From Monosporascus cannonballus (taxonomy: Eukaryota; Ascomycota; Sordariomycetes; Xylariales): a DNA stretch of 64,000 nucleotides. The notes beneath the pieces were generated by a model. That model saw only the letters and a program-made list of their open reading frames with translations, was not told the DNA's origin and searched no databases. Below, piece by piece: positions 1-10,999 of this stretch. Position 1 is the first letter of the stretch, and every line of letters begins with the position of its first letter. The position numbers were made by a program, and so were the translations under genes. The stretch spans positions 186,001-250,000 of the forward strand of contig QJNS01000063.1 of the NCBI GenBank assembly GCA_004154925.1, written 5' to 3'.

Positions 1-959
1 ATCAATTGTGGCTACAAGCCAGTTGCCAAGGAGCTCGCGGCGAACGTCTCTGCGGCAATCATGGACAAGATGAGGTGTAATGAGGGTGCGTGGCAGACAA
101 TCACGGCGCCGTGTCCAAGGAAAAGCATAGCATCATCACGGTGCGTGAGTTTTAAGATAGGCTGGGTACTAGGTTTGGCTTTTGCTGTATTCAATGTTCT
201 TTAAGCGCACGAGTTGTATGACGTTCCTGTGCCGCCAGGGATAGCTACCAATTGACTACCTACTCGGCCTACGTACAACTTCTCCCGGTTTTCTCTAGGG
301 CTAATATGCGCTCCTTACTAGAATGGGTAAGCTACGGCGTACATTATCAGATTCTAGCATTTATACAGCTAGCTTTATATGTAACCCGTTTTCACCAGTA
401 ATGCCCATGTATATTCGATGATCCGACCATGAACTTTCATGAAAGATTCGACAAAAGGAAACACCTGGACAGATGCGAAGTATGGGGGGTGCTGAGACCT
501 CACTAAAACTGTACCAGTTTTGCGCGTGCGGCGGCCGTCATGCACATAAACCTTGAGCCTGGCAACTGACGGAATACCAGCTGAAAAGACTTTGAGAACG
601 TCTGTCCCCGAGGCAAACCGTAAACAAGCGAGTAAGAATTCTTTGCCGTGCAATATTGCCAGGATTGATGTGATGTTCTGGGGCGCCAAGGTCGCCTCGA
701 AAGTCGGGGCGTGAACCAGACCACTCTAGCCTTACAATCGAACCACTCTGATAGCGCTGGAGAATTCATTCCAACTAGTAGCGTATTTTCGGATATTAGA
801 CGTTATGAGTGGGACTCTCTCTTCCTGTTTGAGGTAACAGAACCAAGCTGCTCCACATCGGCCACTCCCGACAAGAGCAGGTAAGCTTATCTGGATATCA
901 CATTACCCCACTGAGTGTCCCCCGCATACGGTGTCCGAGAGGGCTTACTCTCTCATTTC
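1..959. other. Left flank of balanced base composition, no recognised gene
   Basis: Base composition is ordinary here and changes abruptly to AT-rich at the A-run near 960. Several overlapping open frames exist on the minus strand (the longest about 104 codons, 375-689), but they overlap one another in different frames and I recognise no domain in any of them. I therefore call no gene. This is the un-RIPed edge of the repeat block. Confidence 0.6.
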
Positions 960-1189
960 AAAAAAAAAAGAAAAAAAATCAATATACGTACACCCAAATT
1001 TTTAATTAGACATAGCTGCTTAAGTGGATTTCTAAGGTAGGTGCATACGCTAGGATAATAACCACTATATCAAATTTTACAAAATCTTATTAACTAGAGC
1101 GGTGCACGTACCAATGCACACCCCCCCATTTGCACACGCTAAGCTAGGCCCACCTCGGAGAACAAATTGTTATTGCACAGCGTAATTCA
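960..1189. other. Transition zone, nothing recognised
   Basis: It starts with an A-rich run (960-979) and passes through mixed-composition DNA, including a seven-C run near 1121-1127. I see no gene, repeat pair or terminal repeat that I can support. Confidence 0.4.
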
Positions 1190-1760
1190 CTAGCTATTTA
1201 TACAGAAATAGCTCTTTTATAATAATTTACACCGGGAGCTTCATAGTTATCATAAGATTCAAGGAAATTTTTCGCCATAGCGTTAAGAGATTTACTTTTA
1301 ACGGTTAATTTCGTCTGCCGTTCCTTAAGGCCATTTCTAAATTCTTATATATTCTGCCACTTTTCGTAACGCTTATTAAAATCCGTTATCTTAATCTTTT
1401 TCTTAAGTACGAACGTTAAAACTTTTCTTTCGAAATCTTTTTCGCGAAATTAATACCTTAAGCCTATAATTTTTACGATTTAAAAGTTAATAGATTTTTC
1501 AGCTTAATTAATTAGGGCTTTAAAATTGCATTTAATTTTATCTAATTCGTTTTCCAGTTTCTTAAATTAATACTTTAAGTTATGGTTTTGTTTCGGTGTG
1601 AAAAATACGTTTTGGGATTGCTTTTAACGGTTCTTTTTTTTTGAGGATAATTGGCTAATAGTTAAAATTAATTAGTTTTAAGTTTAATAAAACATTTTCA
1701 GAATCGAATAGTACAATTCCTGTTCGGAAAAAGTTTGACCGGATATTAGATAAAATAAAT
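1190..1760 (-). pseudogene. C-terminal remnant of a coiled-coil protein, possibly a pogo/Fot-type transposase
   Basis: Read on the minus strand, one frame runs for about 170 codons and is broken only by TAA stops where CAA is expected after RIP. The visible residues are rich in Lys, Glu, Leu and Asn. The segment KKLENELDKIKCNFKAL and a later one, LKERQTKLTVKSKSLNAMAK, look like amphipathic helices. A basic, coiled-coil C-terminus is typical of fungal pogo/Fot-like (Tc1-mariner) transposases, but I cannot see the DDE catalytic core and the identification is inference. It could also be the end of another repeat-borne protein. It lies left of F1 and reads towards the window edge. Confidence 0.35.
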
Positions 1761-2273
1761 GCCGTTAGAAAAATGTGGTAATAAATATTAAGAAATTTTT
1801 GTTTTGATACAGATACGAACGTTTTATAGGATTGCCCCTTATAAATACTAAAGTAATAATAATATTTTAATTAAAAATATTATAAGGCTTAATAGTTGTA
1901 TTAAAAAAGAAATACGTAAAAATATATATATCCGTTATATTTTGAATATATAACAGAAAAATATAAAAGCAATCGATATATAAATAATATAGTTATTTAA
2001 AATAAGGATACGTTATTCGTTTTTAATTTACCTTTCTGGTTATAAAATTTCGCAAAATTATCGCATAATTCTCCTTAAGTTATTTCAACCTAACGGTATA
2101 TTGTCATATACTTAAGAAATAACTGTATTTATATATATATGAGATAACGAACGTGCGACGCTAGCTACAATATCAAAGGGTCAGCAATTCTAAACCCCTA
2201 ATTGGGGTTTGGACACCCTAATCCACCTTATAAGAACTAGCTGTGCATATCATCACAGTATAATTAGGCTTAA
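1761..2273. other. Degraded DNA with one GC-richer island
   Basis: Most of this stretch is AT-rich with no frame I can support. A less mutated island at about 2150-2260 holds a short palindrome, listed separately. The island could be the end of the element represented by the adjacent minus-strand remnants. Confidence 0.35.
2192..2210. repeat. Perfect 7-bp stem palindrome (aaacccc/ggggttt)
   Basis: The arms 2192-2198 and 2204-2210 are exact reverse complements around a taatt loop. Followed by caccctaa, it superficially resembles telomere sequence, but there is no tandem array. It may be a transposon end or a chance hairpin. Confidence 0.4.
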
Positions 2274-2426
2274 AACGATTCCTTTATAAAAATTACAAAT
2301 AATAATAGCTTCTCGCCGTTCTCGTATATATCTTTAATAATAAATACCTAGGCCGTAAATTCGGACTTTTTAATTTTGGCTCCTTTATATAAAACGTTTT
2401 CTAGGACCTTGTTCGTACTGGATTCG
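2274..2426 (-). pseudogene. Truncated minus-strand reading frame cut by F1
   Basis: On the minus strand the frame is open for about 51 codons with one RIP-type stop. It contains stretches such as NKVLENVLYKGAKIKKSEFT. It begins exactly where F1 ends, so its upstream part was displaced or lost. I do not recognise the protein. It may belong to the same old gene as the remnant at 1190-1760, but the frame between them is not continuous. Confidence 0.25.
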
Positions 2427-2509
2427 TGTCACGGCGCTGTGCGTCTCTTAAGTTTCTGGAAGATATTTTGTTGTTATACGAGGAAAACAGAAAAAAGCTA
2501 TCTAACAAG
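2427..2509 (+). repeat. F1 5' LTR-like repeat, left part
   Basis: This starts tgtcacggcgctgtgcg and continues to aaaaagctatctaacaag, where A1 is inserted. Its sequence continues at 23059 and matches the other three copies of the repeat. The last five bases, acaag (2505-2509), are the left target duplication of A1. It is less RIP-mutated than its counterparts. Confidence 0.85.
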
Positions 2510-2897
2510 TGTTACGACCTAACAAGCTCCGGCCTCAAGAAACGGTCAAACAAGGATCACACGGGCCACCCCATGGGTCAAGTGACGGTGATCACTGTTA
2601 AGCCAATGATTAGAAGTGATTAAAAAGGATCATTAGCGATCATAATCATTACCAACCGTATAATCATAAGTAATTAAGCCAAGAAGAAGAAAAATATATA
2701 CGTTTTTTATTTCTATAATTTAAATAATTTCTGTTTGTAATACTTATTAATATTAATCGTTTGCAATACGCTTTTGCACCTTTGGTATTTGAAATGTGAC
2801 CGAATTATTCTATTGTTATAAAGTCCTATAATATTTCTGCTAATATAAATCTATATAATTAAGGTTTAATAGTTGGTTAAACCGCTTAGCCGTTATA
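2510..2897 (+). repeat. A1 5' LTR (388 bp)
   Basis: It starts tgttacgacctaac and ends gccgttata (ancestral ...gccgtcaca). It aligns along its length with 22665-23053. Many C residues, including CpA sites, survive in its first 120 bp (caagctccggcctcaag), whereas the partner has lost them. The two LTRs were therefore mutated unequally. A short open frame here (2426-2623) is a by-product of this GC retention and is not a gene. Confidence 0.92.
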
Positions 2898-3343
2898 TGT
2901 TGCAAGCTTTTATTTAGTAATACCGTTAAACTCTAAGCAATATTTAATACTGTTAAGATGTCGACCAGCGCTTAAGAAACCCCTATTTAACAGCTTTAGG
3001 CTCGAATTCGGGAGCTGGAGAGGGAAGTTTAACAACTTAGGGTTACGCTATTTATCTAAACCTTTTTTCCTCGCATAAAGCCCAAAAAGCCGGAACCTTA
3101 CGATAAAAAAGGTAACTTTTAAGCCTTTTTAATTTAGGTACAAATTTACCTTCGTTTTTTAAACCTTAGTAACTTAGCGGATATGGTTCTAATAATAAGA
3201 ATATGCCTGACGAAAAATGCGGTTAATTAATTTAAGCTTATTATAAGAAATTTTTTACAAATAAGAAATTTTGATAAAAAGGATTTTATTAATAAGATTT
3301 TTTTATTTTATACTAATTTCGAAAACAAATACGTAATAATTTC
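2898..3343 (+). other. A1 untranslated leader / start of Gag, left fragment
   Basis: Immediately after the LTR comes a segment shared with B1, B2 and C1 (cttttatttagtaatacc), which is the expected place of the primer-binding site. I could not match it to a specific tRNA 3' end. The sequence then becomes AT-rich Gag-side DNA and is cut by B1; atttc at 3339-3343 is the left TSD of B1. Confidence 0.7.
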
Positions 3344-3737
3344 TGTTAGGACCTAACGATCTTGGCTTCTTACGGACGGTCGGAACCACAAAAAGATCAA
3401 GCTCCGACCCAAGCCAAGGCGTCACGTAACTGGCTCAAAGGTTTCAAAACGCCAAACGCCTTAAGCCCCTTAAATTAACAAAAAAATTTAAAGGGCTTAA
3501 AGGACTCAAAGGTTTAAACCGTTTAAATACCTTAAGCTAAAATAAAAATATATACGTTCGTTATTTCCATAATTTAAATAATTTTAGCTTATAATGGAAT
3601 ATCGTTACCTAAAATATTTTTAATATTACGAAACGTAATACGTTATTATATCTATTATTTAAAATCTTATAATATTTTTATTAACATAAACCCGTCGACT
3701 TAGGTTTAATAATTAGTTAAATTATTAAGCCGTTATA
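3344..3737 (+). repeat. B1 5' LTR (394 bp)
   Basis: It starts tgttaggacctaacgatc and ends gccgttata. It shares the inner end (aaacccgtcgacttagg, then ttagttaaa and agccgt) with the LTRs of families A and C, so these families are related. A TATA-like aaaatatatacg lies about 200 bp in, at 3546-3557, and could be the promoter. Confidence 0.93.
3459..3503 (+). repeat. Hairpin inside family B LTRs
   Basis: The arm ccttaagccccttaaat (3459-3475) pairs with atttaaagggcttaaagg (about 3486-3503), with few mismatches, around an A-rich loop. It is preceded and followed by further cttaaagg-like units. The same structure occurs in the other three B LTRs, so it is a family character and not RIP noise. Its role is unknown; polyadenylation or transcript-folding signals are possible. 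Confidence 0.6.
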
Positions 3738-3851
3738 CGTTATAAGTTTTTATTTAGTAATACCGTTAAACTTTAAGTAATACCGCCGATATTATATTTA
3801 TTAGTAAATAGCCCGAATAGCCTATTTACCAGGTTTTTAAAAACTTTAATA

Positions 3852-5800
3852 CTGGAATAAAATCCAAAAAAAAAATAGCTTTATCTTTTTCGAAAAGAAA
3901 TTCTTCGACGCCTGGATGTTATAAACGAACGTATTATTTAGCTTAAATAAAACAAAAATAACTTTATTACGTTTTTCCAAATTGCCCATAAAAAGCTTAA
4001 GAAAAAAGGAAAAATCCCTAAAACCGGAAAATTTTTTCGGCCAAACCAGATTATTTAGTTAAATTTTACTAAGGAACCAAAAAAAATCCTTAAACCCCTT
4101 AAATTAAAATCCTTTAATGGAATTTCGACCAAATTATAATTATTTTTAACTTAATGCCGAACGTATTTTAGATATTTTTTTATTTGACTTATTACGTTTA
4201 TTATATGAATTAAGTTCGCAATAAAACGATTTACTAAAAACGTAATTATTTAATTTAAACCGGTTATAAAAAAATACGTTATTTTATTAATCGAAAAACG
4301 TAACCCGGAAATAATACGGATATATAACGATTATAAATAATTTAAATAAGCGTTAATAAAGGTTTTTAAAATAATAAACGAAAAAATAAAGGCCGAAATA
4401 TAAATTTAATAATTACGATAAAAAGGATTGGCATTTAAGTACGGTAACGTATTAATTTAATTAGTATCCAAATTAAATTAGGGATAAAAAATATTAATAA
4501 TTAAATTTTTCGATAAGTTAAAAAGAAAATATAAAAAAAGTTTTTTAAGTTTAACCGGCCTAATTATTTATTGGATTATATCGTTATGGCAGTTAAAATT
4601 AATAATTGGTAATATGTTTAACGTATTAAAAAAACTAAAAGAAAAAATGATAATAAATTCCGATATACGGTTAATATTAATGTTTTTTGGCATAATAACA
4701 TTTCCTATGGTATTAAACCAGGCCTTATGGAATTAGGAGTTATTTATAAAAAAAATTAGAGCCAGATTAAGTGTTATAATTGCGGAAAAAAGGGATATAA
4801 GGCTTATAAATATTCCTTATCCAAAAAACCACGATAAAATAATTAAAAGCCTATATCCGAAAAATAACTTAAGAAAAATCAAAAAAACGAAAAATTTATT
4901 AATATAATTCGGCTTAAATATATGCCAGGTTTACTATGGCAAAAATTTAATAAAAAATGTAAAAAGCTAGGAATTTGGCTTAATAAGTAATTAAGGAATA
5001 ACGGAATATCTTTAAAAAATAATTGGAGGAATATTAAGGTTAAATAGAAAAAATTTGTTCCGGAACCCTTAATTAATACGGCAGGATGCATATTATTTAT
5101 TGTAAAAGATAAAATTGTTTTGTTTACGAAAAATAAAAACGGCATATTTATAATAAGATTATTTATATATATTATAAAGGATTCGATTTTTTTAATAAAA
5201 CGGGAAAAAACAAAAACGATAAATAATAATATTAATATTTTTGATTTATAACCTTTAAAAATAATTTTTTTTAGTTGGTAATAATAAAAAATTAGCTTAA
5301 AGGAAAATAATGTCCGTAAGAAAACCTTTTTTATTATTATAAATAATATAATTATTAAACGGAAAAGGAATTAATTTAGTATATTATAAAAAAGTATTAC
5401 CAAAAGGTTATTACGGACCTTTATTTTTAATTAATATTTATTATAGATCTCGATAAACGATAAGCTTTAAAGGAAAAAATTTAACGATTTATACGAAATT
5501 TGTAATAAGAAAAAAATAAGGTTTAATAGGAAACCATATGTTATATTAAAAAATAATTTATTTAATAAGGAAAAAAAATTTAATAAAATTAAAAATAATT
5601 AATATAATTCGAAGGCATAATATGCCGATAAGAACGATAAATATAACAGTTTAACGCGTTATATAAAAAAATATAAATAAAGTTTGATAAATTCGAAAAG
5701 GAATTAAAAAACGAAAATCATTTATAAGAAAACCGTAAAATAACAAAACCTAAAAAAATTAAAATAAATTTTTAAAAAAGGTTTTAAATGCGACGATAAA
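3852..5800 (+). pseudogene. B1 Gag remnant with zinc knuckle
   Basis: This region corresponds to Gag, which forms the particle and binds RNA. At 4772-4813 the frame reads C-Y-N-C-G-K-K-G-Y-K-A-Y-K-Y, a CCHC knuckle (C-x2-C-x4-H-x4-C) whose His and last Cys have become Tyr. The likely start is the position matching the ATG of C1 at 39292 (MESEK...), here mutated to ATA. Many RIP-type TAA/TAG stops break the frame. An open frame on the other strand at 4879-5145 is the shadow of this coding sequence. Confidence 0.75.
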
Positions 5801-5839
5801 AACCGTTAATAATTTTATTACTTTGGATATATAAATTAG

Positions 5840-6180
5840 AACGTATTGATATATTGTAATGGTAAATTACGGAATTTTAGGTGGAAATTATATTATACCG
5901 GATATAATTAACGAACTTAAATTATTATAAAAATATAAGTTAAAATTTTATATAGTAATAAACGCCGAAAATCAAGATTTCGCTTACGATAACGGAAAAA
6001 TTTTATGCAAAATTAATTATTTCGAAATCTTTATTTAAGGACGATATTAAATAATGGATTTCGATATCGTTTTATTTGGGAATTATAATATAATCTTAGG
6101 AAAATTATGGATATATTGGTACGGATTCTTAATTAATAAAAGGATTAGCCAGGTAAAATTCGTTTTACCCCCCGTTAATA
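5840..6180 (+). pseudogene. B1 protease-like region
   Basis: The frame contains N-Y-G-I-L-G-G-N-Y-I-I-P-D-I-I-N-E-L and, about 70 codons later, N-I-I-L-G-K-L-W-I. This matches the layout of Gypsy retropepsins: an active-site loop followed by an (I/L)-L-G-x-x-W-(I/L) motif. The expected D-S/T-G triad is not intact in any copy here. The homologous open fragment of B2 is at 12725-12913, and C1 has it at about 41280-41400. Confidence 0.6.
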
Positions 6181-6499
6181 AGTAAAAAAAAAAAATTAAC
6201 ATTTTAATATTTGATCGAAAATGGTAACGAATATAAGCATAAGGATATAATAAATACTTTATTATTTAAAAGGATAAAATATAAAAAAAAATAAGTATTA
6301 AAAAAAATATGACGTATTATTGCTATTATTAAAGCAAAATTACGGCAATTAAATAACGATTTAAAATAATAGCCTTAAAAATTAAAAAATCTAATTAATA
6401 TATTATTATAATATTATAAATATAAGTAACTTTTCAAAAAGGAATTAAATACGAAATTACCAAAATATAACGAATAAAATTACGAAATTATCTTTAAAA

Positions 6500-7780
6500 A
6501 GGGTTCTTTAACGAAATTTTATCTTATTTATAACTTTAGCGGAAACGAATTGTACGTTTTCCGGGAATACCTGGAAAATCGGTTATAGAAAAGATAAATT
6601 CGATTTTTAAAATTACTAGCAAAATACCTTATGTTTTTCGTATTTAAAAAAAATGGAAAATTACGATTTGTGGTTAACTATCGGCAACTGAACGATATTA
6701 TTATTAAAAACCGAACGTTATTACCCCTAATTACAAAAATAAAAAACCGATTTTATAAAATTAAATAGTTCATAATATTCGATCTTAAAAATAAATATAA
6801 CCTTATTAAAATTAAAAAAAAATACGAATAAAAAATAATATTTAAAACGAAATACGAATTATTTAAGTATTTAGTTACGTTAATAAAATTTATAAACGTA
6901 TTAATAACTTTTTAACGGATAATAAATTATATATTGCGAAAATACCTTAATATTTTTATTATGTATTATTTCGATAATATTTTTATTTTTTCAGAAACGG
7001 AAAAAATATACGTAAAATACGTTTATAAAGTTCTTTAAGTTTTATAAAACGTAAAGCTGTTAATTAACGTAAAAAAAAACCAATTTTATAAATAAAAAGT
7101 AAAATATTTAGGATATATTATTATCCCAAAATATATTAAAATGGACCTAAAGAAAATCGTTATAATTATAAAATAACAAACGCCAATAATAATTAAGGAA
7201 ATATAAATATTTTTTAAATTGACTAATTATTACAGAAAATTTATTCGAAATTTTAGCAAAATTATTATATCCCTAATTAACTTTATTAAGAAAAAAAAAT
7301 TTAAATAAATGCTTCAAATAAAAAAAGCGTTATAAAAAATTAAAAATACGATTATTAACGAATTAATGCTAATTATATATGATTTAAATCGCCCCGTCGA
7401 ACTAAAAACCGATATTTCGGATTATACGTTAAGCGTAATAATTAAATAACGAAATAATTAAGGCAAATTATATCTTATTGTATTTTTCTTATATAAATTA
7501 AAAGGAACCAAATTTAATTACGGTATTCCAAATAAAGAATTTATGGCCATTATTATGGCATTCCGCAAATTTAGGTATTTCCTAAAAGGAAATTTACACC
7601 AGGTTAAGGTTTATACGGATTATTAAAATTTTATCTGATTTACCACGACCAAAAAACTTACCGGACAATAATTATAATACGCAGAAAAATTGGCGAACTT
7701 TGATTTCGTTATTATTTATAAAAAAAATTTAAAAACCGGCAAAGTAAATATTTTAAATAAGCGATTAAACCTTAAGGAAA
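6500..7780 (+). pseudogene. B1 reverse transcriptase and RNase H remnant
   Basis: At 6640-6700 the frame reads F-V-F-K-K-N-G-K-L-R-F-V-V-N-Y-R-Q-L-N, the conserved first RT block. At 6961-6997 it reads Y-Y-F-D-N-I-F-I-F-S-E-T, the catalytic Y-x-D-D box with the second Asp changed to Asn by a G-to-A mutation. RNase H follows at about 7370-7700. It copies element RNA into DNA and degrades the RNA template. Stops throughout make it inactive. Confidence 0.9.
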
Positions 7781-7789
7781 AATTAGTCA

Positions 7790-8534
7790 AAATTAGCCAT
7801 ATAATTTTTGATATTATTATAAAAGGATATTTACGCCCGCGATAAATTGCAATAATTCGGGTAATACCTTTAGATATGTATTAGAAAATTTAATAATATA
7901 ATAACGGTTTTCCAAAAAACCAAAAAACGGACAAAATATAGGTTCCAGAAAAATATTAGATGGACTTAATATAAAACATATACAAATATTAATTATATGG
8001 ATATCCAGAAATTTATAAAACCTTAAAACGATTTTAACGTATGTATTTTTTTCCTAAAATGAAAATAATAATTTAAAAAGTATAACGATAATATAACCTT
8101 TATAATAAAATTAAGGCATAACGATATAAGCCTTATAAAAAGTTATAACTATTACCGGTTTCAAAAAAACCTTAAGATTCGATTATTATAGATTTTATTA
8201 TTAAATTTTTTTTAATTAAAAATTTAATAATAAAAATATATTATAATAACGTTTTCGTTATCATTAATCAGTTTACGAAATTTTTTTATTTCTTACCTTA
8301 TTATAAGGATATTAATGTAAAATAAATAATATATATTTTCTTTAAAAATATTTTTAATATATATAAATTATTAATAAAAATTATTTTAAATAAAAGTTCG
8401 ATATTTGTATTTAAATTTTAATAAAGCCTTATAGCATAAATCGGCCTAAATTACAAATTATTTAATATATTTAAATTATAAACGGACGGATAAACGGAAC
8501 GGTTAAACCAAATATTAAAAATATACTTACGATA
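7790..8534 (+). pseudogene. B1 integrase, N-terminal and core part
   Basis: This covers the zinc-binding N-terminus and the start of the catalytic core; at about 8250-8310 the frame reads V-F-V-I-I-N-Q-F-T-K-F-F-Y-F-L-P, matching the core strand that follows the first catalytic Asp. The frame is cut by B2 at ttacg (8535-8539) and resumes at 15434. Confidence 0.8.
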
Positions 8535-8539
8535 TTACG

Positions 8540-8933
8540 TATGACGGCTTGGCGGTTTAACCAACTATTAAACCTAAGTCGACGGGTTTATGTTGGCAGG
8601 AGTATCGTGGGATTCTAAGTAATGGATGTAATAACGTATTACGTCTCGTAATACCAGGGGCGTTTTGGGTAATGATGTTTTATTATAAGCTAAAATTATC
8701 TAAATTATGGAAATAATAAACGTATATATCTTTATTTTGGCTTAAGGTACTTAAACGGTTTAAACTTTTAAATCCCTTAAGCCTTTTAAGTTTTTCTGCC
8801 GACTTAAAAGGCTTAAGGCGTTTGGCGCTTTAAGACCTTTAAGCTAATTATATAATGCCTTAATTTAGGTTGGAACTTAATCCTTTTATGGTTCCGACCG
8901 TCCGTAAAAAGCCAAGATCGTTAAGTTTTAATA
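8540..8933 (-). repeat. B2 3' LTR (394 bp)
   Basis: In plus orientation it starts tatgacggc (ancestral tgtgacggc) and ends ttttaata. It aligns base for base in length with 15035-15428. Several CpG-rich patches (gtcgacgggtttatg) remain unmutated. Confidence 0.93.
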
Positions 8934-9600
8934 CGATTTTCCCTTTTTTAGGATTTTTGTCCTTAAAAATTAAATTGTTTATTTTGGCAGTTTCGGTAAA
9001 TATTTTTCCTTTTTATATATTTATTATATCAAATCGAATTAAAAAGTTTCGTTTTCGTAAACGTATTAATACTTTAATCCTTTTAAAATATATTAAACGT
9101 TTTAATTTTAAAATATTTTTTTATTTTCGTTACGAAAAAAAAAATACGGAATATAAGGTTATTCGAAAGTTTTTAAAATATGCGCGATATATTTATTATA
9201 AGGGCTTTTATAACGTTTTTGGTTTTTCAGAAATTAAATACTAAAAGCTTTTTAACGAAAAGAACCGTTTAAAACGTAAAAAGGAATAAATTCGTAAAAT
9301 ATTGCGTATTGCTATTAATAAGTTGGACCGTTTGCAAAAATAAAAGCGGTTATTCCGTCGCCGTAGTATGGAAATATTTCGTCGAAGGATTAAAAGCGCG
9401 AAGGCCATGGAGGAATTTGAACGTTTGGAATAGGAATAAGAATAGCTGGAGGTTGCCGTTATAGTTATTACGTTAACGTAGGCCGCGGCCGATTAGCCCG
9501 ATATCCCGGTTATTAATTGGTCGGCCGTTAATTGGGATAGGCCCGTCGTTATTGGTAAAAATTCTTTAATAAGCGTTGGGCGCCAGTAAGGTTTTTGGCG
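8870..9600 (+). pseudogene. Antisense gene of B2: six-cysteine motif plus charged helix
   Basis: On the strand opposite B2's Gag-Pol, a frame starts within the 3' LTR and is open to 9244, then continues with only RIP-type stops to about 9595. Between 9122 and 9211 six Tyr codons (TAT/TAC) fall at spacing x2, x6, x8, x2, x6. These are exactly the positions where copy A1 keeps Cys (TGT/TGC), so all six are explained by G-to-A RIP. An Arg/Lys/Glu-rich stretch follows, including LRIAINKLDRLQK and RRRSMEIFRRRIKSAKAMEE, then INWSAVNWD (9512-9538). The shape suggests a small zinc-binding, coiled-coil protein. I do not know a named family for it. Confidence 0.6.
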
Positions 9601-9720
9601 GATTTTTAGGTGTTTTCGGAATTTGAATGCTTTTTTTATTTGATTAGGTACTGGGTAAGTTCGTTTTGTTTCCGTATGTCGAAGATTTTTTCCATTTTAT
9701 ATGCTTATTCGTTTTTTATT
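9595..9720 (-). pseudogene. B2 chromodomain
   Basis: On the minus strand the frame reads A-Y-K-M-E-K-I-F-D-I-R, then Q-Y-L-I-K, a stop in place of Trp, and later N-S-E-N-T. This is the chromodomain pattern Y-x-V-E-x-I-L-D ... Y-L-V-K-W ... E-x-T-W found at the C-terminus of chromoviral integrases. In living elements it tethers integration to modified histones. It overlaps the end of the antisense frame on the other strand. Confidence 0.8.
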
Positions 9721-9849
9721 TTTACGTTATTTTGTGCCGTATGTATTTTGATTATATTTGTTATTAATTCGAATAAAAAAATATGAAAAATTAGATAGAA
9801 TTTAACTTTTAATGGAAATTTTAATTGGCAATTATTTTTTAAAATTTTC

Positions 9850-10950
9850 TTAACGATTTTATATAGACCGATATATTTGAAATCGAGTTTTTTGCTGGGT
9901 TTTTTTGTTTAAATGTTTTTAATGGCGAAATAAACCATTTTCCTTTTTTCGAAAGTTAATTTTTTTAATTTTTTTTAATTATAATATTTGCTTATTTGGT
10001 TTCGTACGAATTTTAGTTTTATTTTTATTTCTTAATGTAATTATTATAATTGTTTTAACGTAAAAATTATTTTAATACTAACTGGACCGTCGTTATACGT
10101 TTTTTTATAAATTTTTGGAATAAAGCCGAAATTTACGTACGTTAGGGTTATTTTAATGTTTTCGTAATAACTTATGTTATAAATTAGTTAAGTAACAGGT
10201 AATTTCTTAACTTAATTATTTTGTTTGTAATTAATGTAATATCGTAAGTAAGTTTTTAACGTTTGGTTTAACCGTTTTATTTATTTGTCCGTTTAGGGTT
10301 TAAATGTATTAAATAATTTATGATTTAGGCCGATTTATGCCATAAGACCTTATTAAAACTTTAAAATAAATATAATTCCTTTATTTGAAATAATTTCGTA
10401 AAGTAATCCGTATATATTAAAAACGTTCTTAAAAAAATATATATTATTTGTTTTACCTTAGTATTTTTATGGTAAGGTAAAAAGTAAAAAAATTTTATAA
10501 ATCGATTAATAATAACGAAAATATTATCGTAATATATTTTTATCGCTGGGTTTTCGGATAAGGGAAGTTTAATAATAAAATCTATAATAATCGAATTTTA
10601 AGGTTTTTTTAAGATTAATAATAGTTATAATTTTTTATAAGGCTTATATCGTTATACTTTAGTTTTATTGCAAAGGTTATACTGTCGTTATATTTTTGGA
10701 TTATTATTTTTATTTTAAGAAAAAAATATATACGTTAAAGTCGTTTTAAGGTTTTATGGATCTCTGGATATCCATGTAACTGATATTCGTATATATTTCG
10801 TACTAAGTCTATTTAATATTCCTTTGGAATTTGTATTTTATTTGTTTTTTGGTTTTTTAGGAAACCGTTATTATATTATTGGATTTTTTGATACATATCT
10901 AAAGGTACTGCCCGAATTGTTGTAATTTGTCATAAGCATAAATATCCTTT
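9850..10950 (-). pseudogene. B2 integrase remnant
   Basis: This collinear minus-strand region between RNase H and the chromodomain aligns with the integrase parts of B1, G1 and C1. The C-terminal subdomain near 9850-9920 matches the L-D-F-x-Y-I-x-(P/L)-Y-K-I motif seen in A1 and B1. Heavily RIP-mutated and inactive. Confidence 0.75.
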
Positions 10951-10999
10951 TGTAATAGTATCGAAAATTATATAATTAATTTTAACTAATTTTTTTTCG

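Noticed and set aside
503..769. Overlapping minus-strand frames in the left flank
   Set aside because: Two frames overlap in different registers with no recognisable domain; chance in balanced-composition DNA is likely.
2192..2218. Telomere-like ccctaa motifs
   Set aside because: Only isolated copies within a palindrome; no tandem array.
2426..2623. Plus-strand open frame of 65 codons
   Set aside because: It spans the F1 repeat/A1 LTR junction, so it was created by the insertion and is not a gene.
4879..5145. Minus-strand open frame of 88 codons, with counterparts at 13532-13747 and 40461-40712
   Set aside because: All three lie opposite readable Gag-Pol sense sequence at the same place. 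They are rich in Phe/Ile/Leu, as expected from A-rich sense DNA, and have no motif of their own.
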